From: Cinclus cinclus
Taxonomy: Eukaryota > Chordata > Aves > Passeriformes > Cinclidae
NCBI RefSeq assembly: GCF_963662255.1
Contig: NC_085067.1
Span: 9,447,148 to 9,511,147 of the forward strand
DNA length: 64,000 nt
Direction of reading: 5' to 3'
Below the pieces are notes generated by a model. The model was not told where the DNA came from. It saw nothing but the letters and a program-made list of their open reading frames with translations, and ran no database searches. Below, piece by piece: positions 22,152 to 33,545 of the stretch (position 1 is its first letter; every line of letters starts with the position of its first letter). The position numbers were made by a program, and so were the translations under genes.

Positions 22152-24389
22152 ATCTAGGGCTGAGTTTCAGGATGCGGTACTGATTTGAGGGTTTCTTTGG
22201 TCTAACACATTCCTGGCAATAAATATTCCCATCTTAATTGCAGCACTTGGAGCCAAACTTTATTATGCCCAAGAGTTTTACCTGTGCCTAGATTGTAGGA
22301 TTTGATTCTCAGGAGGGGAGGAGAGAAGAAGAGATTAAAGATTTAAGCTGGTGATGTGCTCAGTGCTGTACAAGAAACAGAAGAGACACTTTCAGACATC
22401 TCTAAGGATAACATGCAAATTCCTAAAGCCTTCCCAGCAGCTTAGATCACAGTAAGAAAGACATTCCAAATGATAGATAGTTTTGCTTGTTCGCTTTATA
22501 GTGCTACATCTTCTTTTTTATATGTAGCAAAACTTTTATCAAAGTTCTATGAAGGGTGTACGTGGGAATGCCGGGCAAGGTTTCACTTTCAGGTGCCACT
22601 GGCGCAGAGTGAGTGAAATCACAGAGTGGTTTTCTGATCTTGCACGTAGCAAGTTGTGATTTCAGCTCAGGGAAGATGTGTGTCTGTGTCTGCACACAGT
22701 GCATGTGGCCACATGCTCTCTCTGTCCTGAAAGATGAGAATTTTAAACTTAATTTAGAACGTTTGAACTGACATCGCTTAGTAGATTGAGAAGTTGTGTC
22801 TGTTATTTTGTACAAGTGTCTGTAGACCTTCCACACGGAAGTAAGATGAGATATCCTGAAAGGAAATCTGTGTCCCGAAAGGTGATGGTCCAATTCTTGT
22901 GATCACCACACCCCCACGAAGCTGCTGTTGGCTGGATCTGAGCTTTGGAGGTGTGTTAATGGTATTGATGAGTGGGCACATATGATCTGTGTCTGTGGAG
23001 ACAGACAGAAATTCAATCTGTGGATCTTGGAGTTTGGCCATGGCCAAACATATCTAGGTTATACAAAGTGTTCTTTAAGAACTACATGTTATTCAAGCAT
23101 AATATTTATATACACTTTATACTCTTGAATAACATCTGTTTTTCATAACAAATCAGGTTTTATAATCATGTATAAAGCATGCTCTCCATTCCTGAATGTC
23201 TGTTCTCACTTTTCCTTGAAAAGAAAAAGGCTTGGGATTGAGAACTGAAATGGTGAGACATTTCTTTCGAGGTTTCTTTAGAAAGAAAAAAAAAAAAAAA
23301 TAGAACAAAGTTATGGCAGTTATTTAATGGTTTTAATAGTCTTGGAGGCCACAGCAGATGTAACCATCTCAGGTTTCTTACAAACATATCCAAGGACAGG
23401 CTGAAAACAAGGAGACAGGAAATTAAATGCATACACCGATGAATTGAGGATTCCAGCAAGGACCTGGTTCCCTTAATGCTTCTCTCCGTGTGGCTCAGGC
23501 AGGGTATTGTGGGACCTGGAAGTGACACAACACAGTTCCTGTGTCTCCTGGATTCCAGAAATCCCCCAAACAGTGCAGAAGTGAAGAGAAGAGCACATGG
23601 ATTGAATTAGGGCTGGACCTGCAGGTACCAGCAGAGTAAAGATCATTCTGGGCTTTCATCTTCCTGTTAATCCAGGGCAGGTTTGGCAAAACCTCTCCCT
23701 CCCTCCTCCCTCGTGGCACTGCCAGCCAAGGGAACCCGTTCTCCCAAGGTCTCTGTCTGCTCTGTCACCCTCCAGTGAACCCCTGGGTTCTTTGTTGGAA
23801 GGAGATGGCTCGGGGGGCAGAGGAGACAGAGATGTTCTGAGAGTCAGGGAGTGGGAGTTTTTAGAAAAGCAGATGTGCAAGCAGTGCAGGAGTGCCTGAC
23901 CTTGGCTGGTGTTGGTGGAGAACTCCATGAATGTGCTGGAAGCATCTTAGAAGGGCATCACACAGGAAAAGAGGAAAAGCTTAAAACAAGTTTATCTGAC
24001 AACTGGTGGGTTCTCCCAGGCTCCCAATGTGGGCACACCATGATGTAGCTACTGGTTTGGACACTGGGAGCTACTGGGGAGCTGGGTGTGTGGAGGAATT
24101 GGCATAAGGTGAACCTCACATGCTTTGCACTGGAAATGAGAGTCAGCCTGTGTGCACTGACTCCTGCAAGCCTTTCTGTGACCTCTGTGAAAAGTCTAGA
24201 TTCACTTGCAGGCATTACCAAGATGCCTGGTCTGTAATTTTATTTTAGTAGGAAACCCCAAGAAGACCTTTGTGTCTTTAAAAATTGCCTGGCCTTTCTA
24301 ATTCATGCTGAACTCTCTTCTGAAAATGCACCACTGAATTTCTGGGCTTTGCAGGCTGCCTCAATATCCCATTTCAGCTGACTCTGGAC
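22152..24389. other. Intronic sequence with one hairpin and one A run, no gene seen
   Basis: The 22560-22920 part keeps several CpGs and includes the hairpin listed separately. The only A run of at least 10 bp found on the + strand is at 23286-23300 (15 A). No exon is recognised. Confidence 0.5.
22614..22664. repeat. Nested inverted repeat
   Basis: The outer arms are TGAAATCACA (22614-22623) and TGTGATTTCA (22655-22664). The inner arms are CTTGC and GCAAG around an ACGTA loop. It could fold as a bulged hairpin in RNA, but the internal loop is very asymmetric. Confidence 0.6.
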
Positions 24390-24720
24390 AGGCAGACAAT
24401 ATTAAACAAGGTTGTTCATTCATAACAAAAGCATCCTAATTGAGTTACATTATTACATTAACTGTAGCAATCAGATTGAACCAAATCACTGAGCGATAAT
24501 GTCATTTTCCAGGGTATCATTTGTAGGAACCAGTTGTCCTGTAAGATGCAATAACTCACTTAATCCTGTGGAGTTTATGGTGACTTATGTATCATATCAA
24601 ATTCCTTACTTTCAGAGAAAAACTGAGCAGTTAATGCATGGCTGCGAATGTGCAAGTGATGAATTTATAAAGAAACATTTAGCAGACAAACTGAAGACAA
24701 ACTGAAGAATGAGTGATAGT
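24390..24720. promoter_or_regulatory. Candidate conserved AT-rich element
   Basis: Dense homeodomain-type cores (ctaattgag, attacattaactg, gttaatgcatgg) and few repeats characterise this block. A small tandem (gacaaactgaa twice) lies near 24690. Evidence is composition only. Confidence 0.25.
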
Positions 24721-26106
24721 CTCTAATAATCTCAGAGAAAGGGGCTGTTCTAGGAACGGGTAAGACATGAAGCATTTTCGAACTGTGAACTTCTGCCAAC
24801 ACATGGGTGGTTCCGTTTGTTTCAGGGGCTGATAGATGGCTGCTTTATTGGCTCTGAGCTGCCCATTGAGCACAAATTCTCAGCCAGAGACTGAGAAGGA
24901 TAGAGGTGAATTTTGGATTGTACATGCCAAATGTTTACAAGTAACCTCATTTAGAAAACTTGGTTTCTGATGACATTTTTTATGCGATGCCAGGACACTG
25001 CTGGGGATTCCTGTTAATGCATTTAGAGGTGTTTGGAGTTCTTTTGTTTGTTTTTTGTAAAATCATGATGAGGAGAGGAGATGAGGAGAGGTGTCAGGCA
25101 GTTCAGAGCAGAGGGATAAGAGGTGGGACAGGCCAGGGTTAGACCCACTGAGGTGTCCCTGGAGGGTCACACTGGTGGGCACTGGGAATCATCCAGCCTC
25201 CCAGTTCACATGTTTCTCTTCCTGTGCCCTGCTTTGTTCCTGGCCCGCAAAAGCATTTAAACTCCCAGGAACTGGGTTTGCCTCAGGCATTGATAGGAGC
25301 TCAGTGCAGCAGCCTGTGAGTGTGTTCCTTCTTTGTGGTGTCTCTGGTTCAGGAAATCTCGGGGCTGCAGCTCCATCCACCACAGAGTGAGGGGTGTTCA
25401 GACTCCTGAATTCTGAGTTTACCTGCTCATGGGAGCTGAGAGCCTCGTGTAAGACCCTTCCAGCCCCTCACTGCCTGGAGCTGAAGAGGTGGAAGTGCTG
25501 CCAGCCCTGTGCAGTGCAGCCCCTGCTCTTGGTGACACTCTCAGGGTCACTCTGCTGATGGTGCCAATGCCCAGAGGAGGGTAGGAGGGCTGCTGGGTGG
25601 TGTCAGTGTTAGGGGACACTACAAGGATGGGCACTTGTTCTGAATATGGCAGAAATCCTCAGCATCTCCTATTCCCAGGAAGATACAAATGTGCTGGAAG
25701 ATGGTAGTTACTGTGTGACGTCAGAAATGCAATGGAAGAAAGGCTCCATCAGACTTCCGTAGGATCACCGAGGAGCTTTTATTTCTCTTCCCTGGTGCAA
25801 GAACAAGAGCAGCTCTGACCTTACTCCTTGCATGGTCTTTGTTTGTGGCTCCATTTCAGTGTAAACATAAGGTTCAAGACGGGAGACATTCAGCGACAGA
25901 AGCCTGAAATCCAAGTAATGTTTGACTGTTTTTTGTACCACTGTTTCTTGAGGCAGCCCTCGAAACCCCATCCACACTGGATTCCTGTGGACCTAGGCAC
26001 AGTGCAGACAGACAGAAACCTTCCTTACTCTCAAATCTTTTCCTAAAAGTGAATGATATTGTATGAAATTAAGGGGGGATTAAATACAGATAAATGAAAA
26101 CTGCAT
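24721..26106. other. Intronic sequence containing a perfect CRE, no gene seen
   Basis: Mixed sequence; 25100-25600 is GC-richer. The palindromic CRE at 25716-25723 is listed separately. No exon is recognised. Confidence 0.5.
25716..25723. promoter_or_regulatory. Palindromic CRE (TGACGTCA)
   Basis: The full 8-bp CREB/ATF consensus occurs in ctgtgtgacgtcagaaatg. The CpG makes this word rare in CpG-depleted DNA. Activity is not shown by sequence alone. Confidence 0.4.
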
Positions 26107-26170
26107 AGGGAATGGTTTGGGTTGGAAGGAACATTAAAGAGCATCTTGTTCCACCCTCCTCTCCATGAAT
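26107..26170 (-). mobile_element. CR1 LINE 3' end fragment (antisense)
   Basis: Reads gggaatggtttgggttggaa, then ggaacattaaagagcatctt, the reverse complement of the terminal CR1 segment. Only about 60 bp remain. Confidence 0.8.
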
Positions 26171-26689
26171 AAATATATAATTCATGTCAGGAAATACAGG
26201 TCTCCCAGATCCCATGCTCAGCATTCAGAGTTCTGCTTTATTTCTGGTTTTGGTTTGTTTTATTTCTCTGTTTAGTGGTTTCTGATGGTAATTTGTGTTT
26301 TGCTTTTGAACCAGGGGCCTTGGTGCATCGCTGCCCCTGAGTGCCAAGGGCACAGGTTGTGTGATGGTCACGGTGTTCTCCAGGACATTCTGGAGACCAG
26401 CAGTGGTCCCTGGTATCAGAGATCTTCAGGATCCTCTGATGCTACTTGCTGTAATCCCAGCAAGTGTTCCCTGAAGCAGAAGACTGCACAGTGGGACCTG
26501 TCAGGTTTGCTCACTGAGCATCTCCCAGGGCTGCTGGGATGGAGGGGGTTCCTGCCCTTGGCCCAGTGTGTGACTTCTGGGGGTCCTGGGGGCAGGGGGA
26601 AATGAGAGGTGACCACTTGGCACTGTGCATTCCTGGGGGTTTAGCTGATGTGACAACTGGGGCACTTTCTGTGTTTCTTTTCTGTGCCT
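26171..26689. other. Intronic sequence, no gene seen
   Basis: The open frame at 26285-26605 has no recognisable domain and lies in GC-richer DNA. Confidence 0.45.
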
Positions 26690-26960
26690 GATTTATATGT
26701 ACGGTTACAAAATACTTATTTAAATTAATTATTGTCTTTAAGTAATTTAATGCTTGTTTTTGTTAATGGGAAACCTGACTAAAGAGCTTTCAGTGAACTG
26801 CTGTAGCAAATCATTACACACTCCCTGCTACTTCCTGTGGTAACATTAATCAGAATGGACTCATTGGCTACTAATGCAGATGCTGCATGTAATTCATCAT
26901 AAATTTCATTGTAATTTATCAGTAGTTAGTGTCCACTTATTCTAAAGTGCTAGTGACACA
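26690..26960. promoter_or_regulatory. Candidate conserved AT-rich element
   Basis: Contains many homeodomain-type cores (aaattaattattg, agtaatttaatgc, gtaattcatcat, tgtaatttatc) over 250 bp with no repeat signature. It is a possible enhancer; the evidence is weak. Confidence 0.25.
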
Positions 26961-27009
26961 AAAAATTCCATTGGGGATAGGGGTCACCCTACTTTACAGA
27001 CACTGAGGA

Positions 27010-27060
27010 AAATAGAATGGTTTGGATTGGAAGGGACCTTAAAGACTCTGTAACTCCAGC
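27010..27060 (-). mobile_element. CR1 LINE 3' end fragment (antisense)
   Basis: Reads atagaatggtttggattgg, then aagggaccttaaagactctg, a 50-bp antisense CR1 terminus. Confidence 0.8.
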
Positions 27061-28181
27061 TTCACAGCTCAAAAAGGCCACAGTGCTCCAGGGACACGAG
27101 TCCAGCAGTATTTCTTTAGGTATTTCTTTAAACACAGATGGCATATGGACTGGTGTCCTTCCTGGATTTAGGGACGATGGCTGTGTGTCATTTGGGCTGG
27201 GCTGTGGGGTGGAGTCCATCACTCTGGAAAAGCAGGAAAGCTGATACTTTGGTCTTCTGGGCCAGGGAGAAAAAGCAGAGTGCTCTCTGTGACTCCATGA
27301 AATAGGCTGAGGGGCTGAGCTGAGCAGTGTTACGTGTTTTTCCAGGAGGAATAAAGGACTGAAGCTGAAAATGCTCTTTACTCTGCCCTTTTTCACAGGG
27401 GAATGACACATTTTTTCTGGAAGTTCATTCTTATTCATAAGATTATTTTTTCTACATAAATTCACTAAGGTTTAGTCAAAACTTCCTGTAACCACATTGC
27501 TCAATATATAATCTGTTTACCACAATATTTGCCATACCAGCTAAATACATTAAGGAATAATACATAGAATATATAGAATAATACATAGAAATATACATAG
27601 AAAATTACTAGATGAGCAGGAACCAAGTTACACTTAAGTGGTGTGTTAAGGATTTTTTGTGAGTAAACAGCAAGTCCTAGAACCAAAGCATGCCCTGTAT
27701 AACATAACATCCACTTCAAAATGAAAGCTTTTCTGCTAAAACATGAAGCTGTGGGCTGCAGAGAATAACAACCTGGAGCAGGAAGTGGACAAGAGTAAAT
27801 GCTTCAATTCACATTGAAATGATTTCTCCTGCCTAGTATAATTTAACCTGCCCACACTGCTAAACTTCTGTGTTACACAGTCCTGTCAGACTGTCAGGAG
27901 GAATGATAAGCCTCCTGGAAGCCTCAGCCTGTTACACAGGGAGAACATTCCAGCCAGAATTTCCTTGTTCATTTTTAAGACTTTTTGCTTGGTCTCTCAA
28001 GTATAAAGATTACCCTACTTCATGACCCCAGCCTCTTGTTAGTTGATAGATGAAATCTTTTCTTAAGATGAGTCCCTTGTCTTATTATATTTGCAGAATT
28101 CAACAGTTCTCTTTAAGCTTCCTGGCTTACTGCCAGAAGTGCATGGCTTTGTTACCCAAAAAATTGCCTTTTTATTAACAG
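27061..28181. other. Intronic sequence, no gene seen
   Basis: Contains an imperfect tandem of aataatacatagaa units at 27553-27606. Nothing else is recognised. Confidence 0.5.
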
Positions 28182-28224
28182 GAAGAGGATCTCTGCAATG
28201 GCAAAGGTGTCAATCTGCTTCCAG
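28182..28224 (+). other. Cryptic or poison exon candidate (43 nt)
   Basis: A pyrimidine-containing acceptor (tgcctttttattaacag) precedes 43 nt, followed by a good donor CCAG|GTGAGG. The segment is open in the AUTS2 phase (begins EEDLCNGKG), but 43 nt is not a multiple of three. Inclusion after the microexon would shift the frame. It does not match any AUTS2 peptide I recall. Confidence 0.25.
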
Positions 28225-29314
28225 GTGAGGGAGAACAATTTTTAAAAGTCTGATCTCACACTTTGGCCACTGCCAATAACTACAGAAAGAATAGCAGAGA
28301 ACTGTTGTAGTGGTTGAGGCTTTCTTGTTTGACTGGTTTTTAATTTGAAAAGCTGGGATATAACAAAAAAAGAAAAATACAAGCTGTAGTAATTTCTGTG
28401 TTTTCCATGTTCTTTTAATCTCAAATCACTATAAACTGTAGTCTGCATACCCAGGAAAAATGCACATAACGTAAACTGGGCTTTGGCTTCAATCTCAAGA
28501 ACTGGTGCTGTAAAGCAAAGAAACTCACATGCACATCTCAGTTAAGTGGTGTTTGGGAACACCTGAGCAGGGCTGTGTCAGGTGGGTGCTGTAGAAGGAA
28601 TATTGCCTGTGCCATCCAGGCTGGAATCTGGCCTTTGCAACAGCTCAGCTGCTCAGGATTGTGGATCATCACTGATTTCTGTGTCACACCAGACACATTT
28701 ACCTCTGCCTTCCAAGTGAAGTGAATCAATCAAATGAGGCTTCCTAGGGATTCTCATTTAAGAGCTTCAGGGCTTTTTCATGTGGCTGCTTACTCAGGAG
28801 AAAAAGATTTCAGGCCACAGCTAATCAGACAAGTGATTCCACTTACCTGAAATATCGGAACTAGTTAGGAAGAGATTCCTCTAGCAGGAGGCATTCATGC
28901 TTATCTGTAGATGTTGTTAAAGCCTTTTTTTCCTCTTTTAGATAATGACTGGCTACTGCACTTTTCTGAATTTCAGTAAAGGTGGTGAATAATTGAGAGG
29001 GGTGGAAATAATTAATTTCAGTACCAATTGAGAACCAGTTGTAGTGACAGATACTTTATTTCACCTTTTTTTGCAGGAATCACTGTGTAATAAAACTCCT
29101 AAGCACATTTTCACAAGTGCAGAAACACTAATTCAACTTTGTAAGAGACTGAGAGGTAGAAGACCCAAGCAATATGCTGAGCAATAAACCCCCATAGGCT
29201 TATTTAACTGATTGCTGCCTACAGGACTTGGATAAATTTCTAAGGACACGAAGAACAGTGAAACAGTGAAGCAGGAAAAAGGGAATTCAAGATAAAGCAC
29301 ATTTTGAAGAGCTC

Positions 29315-29340
29315 TTTAATTAGTTACTTTAATTAGTTAC
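29315..29340. repeat. 13-bp tandem duplication with TAATTAG sites
   Basis: Two exact copies of tttaattagttac lie side by side. Each carries the homeodomain-type core TAATTAG, so the duplication doubled a potential binding site. Confidence 0.9.
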
Positions 29341-30507
29341 AGATTCATATTCTAGTGTGTGTGATTTCCCACCACCATAAAAGCATAATGAGAGATTGCC
29401 GTGTAAGGTTCCCTCCCCCACTGTGGAGTGTCTTGCTTTCAAATCCACAGTAAGTACCATCACATTCCCTTCTTTCTTTTGCTAATATTGACCTTGTAAG
29501 GGGCTAGACTTGCAGTTGTTATAAATCAGTCCAACACTGATTGCTACTGAGCTTTCTTGATTTGCATCAGCTAAGGCTCTAGCCAGAGTGTATCCTCTGA
29601 GCATGAAATGAAGACAGAAGTCAGTGCTAAATGAAGTTGACCCTTTCCTTTAATTTGCAGTCAGTGGAGGGGTTCCTGAAATTTGAATTGCCAGGGCTGT
29701 GTCATTTGTGTCCCTTGGACAGTCACAGTTCAGGTCACACTGCCAGACTGCCTGGCTAAGACCTGATTGAAAACCTGAGCATGTTTGTTCTTACCCCACT
29801 TTTATATCTGGGATAAAAAATTATCTCAGTGCCCTTGCTCAGGTGTCAGGACAGTTAACAGGGGAGAGGCCGTGATGGGCAGGGAAGTAAAACCTGCAAT
29901 CCATCTCATGAACTGCACTTCTCCCTGGCAGAGCAAATCTCTCCCAGTTCTTGCTCCTAACAAATCCACCATCTTACCTCTTTTTGCACATGCTAACATG
30001 AATCCCTTGTAGTTTAAATGTCTAAAAGAAGGTGGTGGGACTGTGACCACTGTAGTCTGTCATAAGAAGGGTTATGCTGTGGCAATTTCATCTGCAGGGG
30101 GGTTTGTGTGGATCTTTCAATATTCAGAAGCCAGCCAGATCTCATCTGATGTCCTCTCAGAAACATGGGATCCTTTGTGGGTTTGTTACCATATGTTAAG
30201 CATTTCCCAGGAGTGTTGAAGTGCTTAATGCTGAGATCTCTTTGTGGCTTTTCAGTTCAGAGTTCTGATTGTGAAGACACGAAGGGAAGAAATGACTGGG
30301 AGGCTTTGTCACCTGATTTCATCTGAACAAGTGCTTTTCCCCCTTGGTCAGATGTGGGACAGAACAAGAATCACCTAAATGTAGATAGATTGCAGTAACA
30401 CATGACAGTTCTTTATTGGTTTCCATTGCCTATGCTGCTCATTTCCCCAGAGGAAAGGGCAGCTAATACTGTATATTTTTTAACATAAACCAAAGGGAAG
30501 GATAAGC

Positions 30508-30550
30508 CAGTGCATATGAAACGATGGCTCTTTATTCTCCATATGCACTG
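30508..30550. repeat. 11-bp perfect inverted repeat
   Basis: CAGTGCATATG (30508-30518) and CATATGCACTG (30540-30550) are separated by 21 bp. A repeat of this size can arise by chance once or so in 64 kb. Confidence 0.9.
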
Positions 30551-33229
30551 AATTGAATTGCAATTTCCTCCTTTTATTTTCTCTTGGTTCTCTGTATGTC
30601 AGAGCAGCCAGGTATGTTTGTAGTCCTTCACCAGCAGATGATCACTGGAGGCCCACAGGTAATGAGTGGACACACATGGTGAAGTGGCAGGGTTTTCAGG
30701 CACAGCTCTGCTAATGAATTGATGGTACTACAAAAAGGCTGGGGGCAGTCAGGCCCCCTCTGGGCAGGGGAACTTTTGCATGCTCCCATTTTAGCTTATA
30801 TCAAACCCTTTCTGTCACTGCTGTAGGTATCTCACACCTTTATTTAGATTTGTTTTTTTAGCCTTCTCATCATGTCCCTATATAAATTCAGCATCTGTGT
30901 ACTTGAGGAGCTCACAGTCAGTACTTTCCCTTTGCAGAATTTGGGCTTCTCTCTTCTGCACTAGGGCACATCATTACCGGGGGAAACAGCATTTAGGAAA
31001 GATATTCAGAGGTGCAGGAAAGAATATGAGGTCCCAGTGAAGGAGAAGGCCAGCTGAGGAGACCTGGGCAAAATCTGTGTCCCGTTTTCTCCTTCTCTCT
31101 CCCCCTCCCCCTCCTAATAGGTTTTCTAGTTGTTTCTTTGAATAAAAAATTAATCATGGCAAAAGCTTGTAGTGTAGCTGGTCCCTGGGGTAGAATAGTG
31201 GGTAAGGATATAAAAGAATGATTTGAACAAACAGTCTCAGGAGGATAAATGAAGTGCAATGAGATCTGTAAATACAGGGAAAATATATATAACTGAAAAT
31301 ATTTGCCTAGTTAAGCAACTTCTGTAATAAAACTTTAGACGCAGCATTAGCAGCATGGATTGGATTTTTAAACCCAGACAATCTAGGAGACTGTATTTAA
31401 TTTTCTTAATAGACATGCAACGCTAAGATGTCCAAATCACATGAAATCTGAAGGACAAGGTTTTAGACAGCATTTGGATGCCTGGAGATATAAATAAGTT
31501 TCCTATGGGATTTTTAGAAGGGCATAAGCAAATCAGGCAGTCCAGCTAGTTTTGATTTTAATGGAGTTGCATACCCAACATGTTTTTTTGTGCCTCCTCC
31601 TTCCACCAGGGAAGCGCAAAGCAGTTTAAAGTGGTACTTGGAAGTCTAAGTCACTTTGCTTATAGAAAGTGTACCCCTGAGTTCCTCAGAGCCATGCTGA
31701 CAGCCCAGAAGCTGGAAGCACATGTCCAGTTCTCTGCCATGGGTCAAGTGTGGCTGCTCCCAACACTGGCCAAGCACAGCCCTTGTGCCAGCTCTGCCAT
31801 TCCCTGCTCCAGGCTCTGCAACACAATCCCTACAGCTCAACCAGCACAGCCTGGGCTGGCTTACATTTAACAGACATTAAATAAGGAGCTACTTTGATTT
31901 TCCTAGGCTGCTACATGCTCCTATCCATAATGCATTGCTGCAGAAAACTCCTGATTTAAATATAAAACCTGGGAATGAGAGGTTTGTGTGGCTCATGCTG
32001 CTCCAAGTTGTTCTGTGCTCCGGATGGATCCTGCTCCTCTCTTTTCTAATGACCTTACTGTCCTGTCCTGGGGACCTTATCAAGGATTTCTGCCAAACTG
32101 TGATGAGCCACAGCCATGCTACCACCCCTGCTGACTGATAATCTTGGAACTGGCAGTGAATTGGTGAGAACAAGCCCCGGCAAGGCAGGAGCAGGGTCCC
32201 TTTTCCAGCTCTGCTCTGCAGCATCCTGCCAGTGTATCTGGGCTCAGAGGGGGGGAGCGCCCCACCCTCCATTCCTTTTGTTCCTTTCTTTGTTAGGTAA
32301 TTAATCTCATTCTGCTGAGATAATTTTTTTCTATTAAAAAGGAGGAAAAAAACCCTTCAGTCAAAACAACATTTGGGGGAGAGGTAGAGGGAGGGGGAGA
32401 GGAGTCCTCCTCACAGTTTGTTAATTGGTTCTTTCACCTGACAGTAGTTTGTGTCAATTAACTTGATACTCAGTGAAAGTGAAATTAATCCACCTGGGTC
32501 AAAAGCAGCTATTAATTTTTAATCAAAACAAAATGCTCACTCGACAGATTTGTAGCTCCACTTAGAATAAACAAGATACGCATGAGGTGGAATGTGCCAC
32601 AGGCTCTGCTCACCCAGGTGCTCCTGGGGATAATTTCTTTCTCTCCTGCAAAGGGCAGAGGTGAGGAGACTCAGCTGCAAATGACACTTTTCTTCCCAAG
32701 GGGCTGTTTCCCTGATGTGCAGCCTTTCCCCAAGGTGCTTCCCCTTGGAAACCAAACCCTTCCCACAGTGGGTGTGGGCAGCAGGGCTGAGCTGTGAGGT
32801 GTGGGACATGCTCCTGCCTTGCCCTGCTGGGGTCAGGCCATCCCTCCCTGTCCCTGCCTCTGGGATACCCCCAGGCACAGCCCTGTCCCTGCTCTGTGAC
32901 ATGTGGGGCACCCCATGGCACCTGCGGCCCCCCAGCCTCTGCTCCTCTGGTGACTCCCATGGATAGGAGCTTCCTCCATGAAAGGGAGCTGGGAGACCAA
33001 AGCTGTCCTAGGATTTCTTCTGTCCTGTGCATTAAAACAATGTGGGCAAAAATCTCATGGAAATTGTTTGTTTTGCAGAAACGCACAGTGCTCCAGGTTG
33101 CTGGTCAATGGGTTCAGATTTATCCAAAACATAAGCAGACCAAAAACTTCAGAGCTTGCTTTTGTGTATGAGATGTATTGGGATTAAATCCCATTAATAA
33201 TGACCTGTGCCAGACCTAGACCTTAGTTC

Positions 33230-33545
33230 ACAGAATCCTAAAATGTCCTGAGTGGGAAGGGACCCCCAGGGATCACCCAGTGCAGCCCCTGGCCCTGCAC
33301 AGACTCCCCAACAATCCCTCCCTGGGCATCCCTGGCAGCTCCTGGAGCTCTGGCAGCCTCGGGGCCGTGCCCATTCCCTGGGGAGCCTGGGCAGTGCCCA
33401 GCACCCTCTGGGGGAAGAACCCTTCCCTAAAACCCAACCTGACCCTGCCCTGGCCCAGCCCCAGCTGTTCCCTGGGTGCTGTCCATGGTCACTCAGAGCA
33501 GAAATGGGAGCTGTCCCTCAGGAGGAGCTGCCGTGTCTGAATCAG
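33230..33545 (-). mobile_element. CR1 LINE, truncated 3' end (antisense)
   Basis: Reads cagaatcctaaaatgtcctg at the left, then agactccccaacaatccctcc, gggggaagaacccttccc and ctcaggaggagctgc. It is the reverse complement of the same CR1 tail type as 1968-2262 and 51648-52170. All frames across it are repeat-derived. Confidence 0.9.

Larger units (their letters stand above)
28225..33229. other. Long intronic stretch, no gene seen
   Basis: Mostly ordinary AT-rich intron. Small features are a 13-bp tandem tttaattagttac at 29315-29340, an 11-bp inverted repeat at 30508-30550, an AT-rich homeodomain-site patch at 32440-32530 and a GC-richer patch at 32760-32950. No exon or repeat family is recognised. 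Confidence 0.5.

Noticed and set aside
22415..22422. Further octamers ATGCAAAT (22415-22422) and ATTTGCAT (29560-29567)
   Set aside because: About two such words are expected by chance in this length. Neither lies in a CpG-retaining or motif-dense block.
30508..30550. 11-bp inverted repeat as a miRNA precursor
   Set aside because: The stem is too short for a precursor, and a repeat of this size is near the chance expectation.
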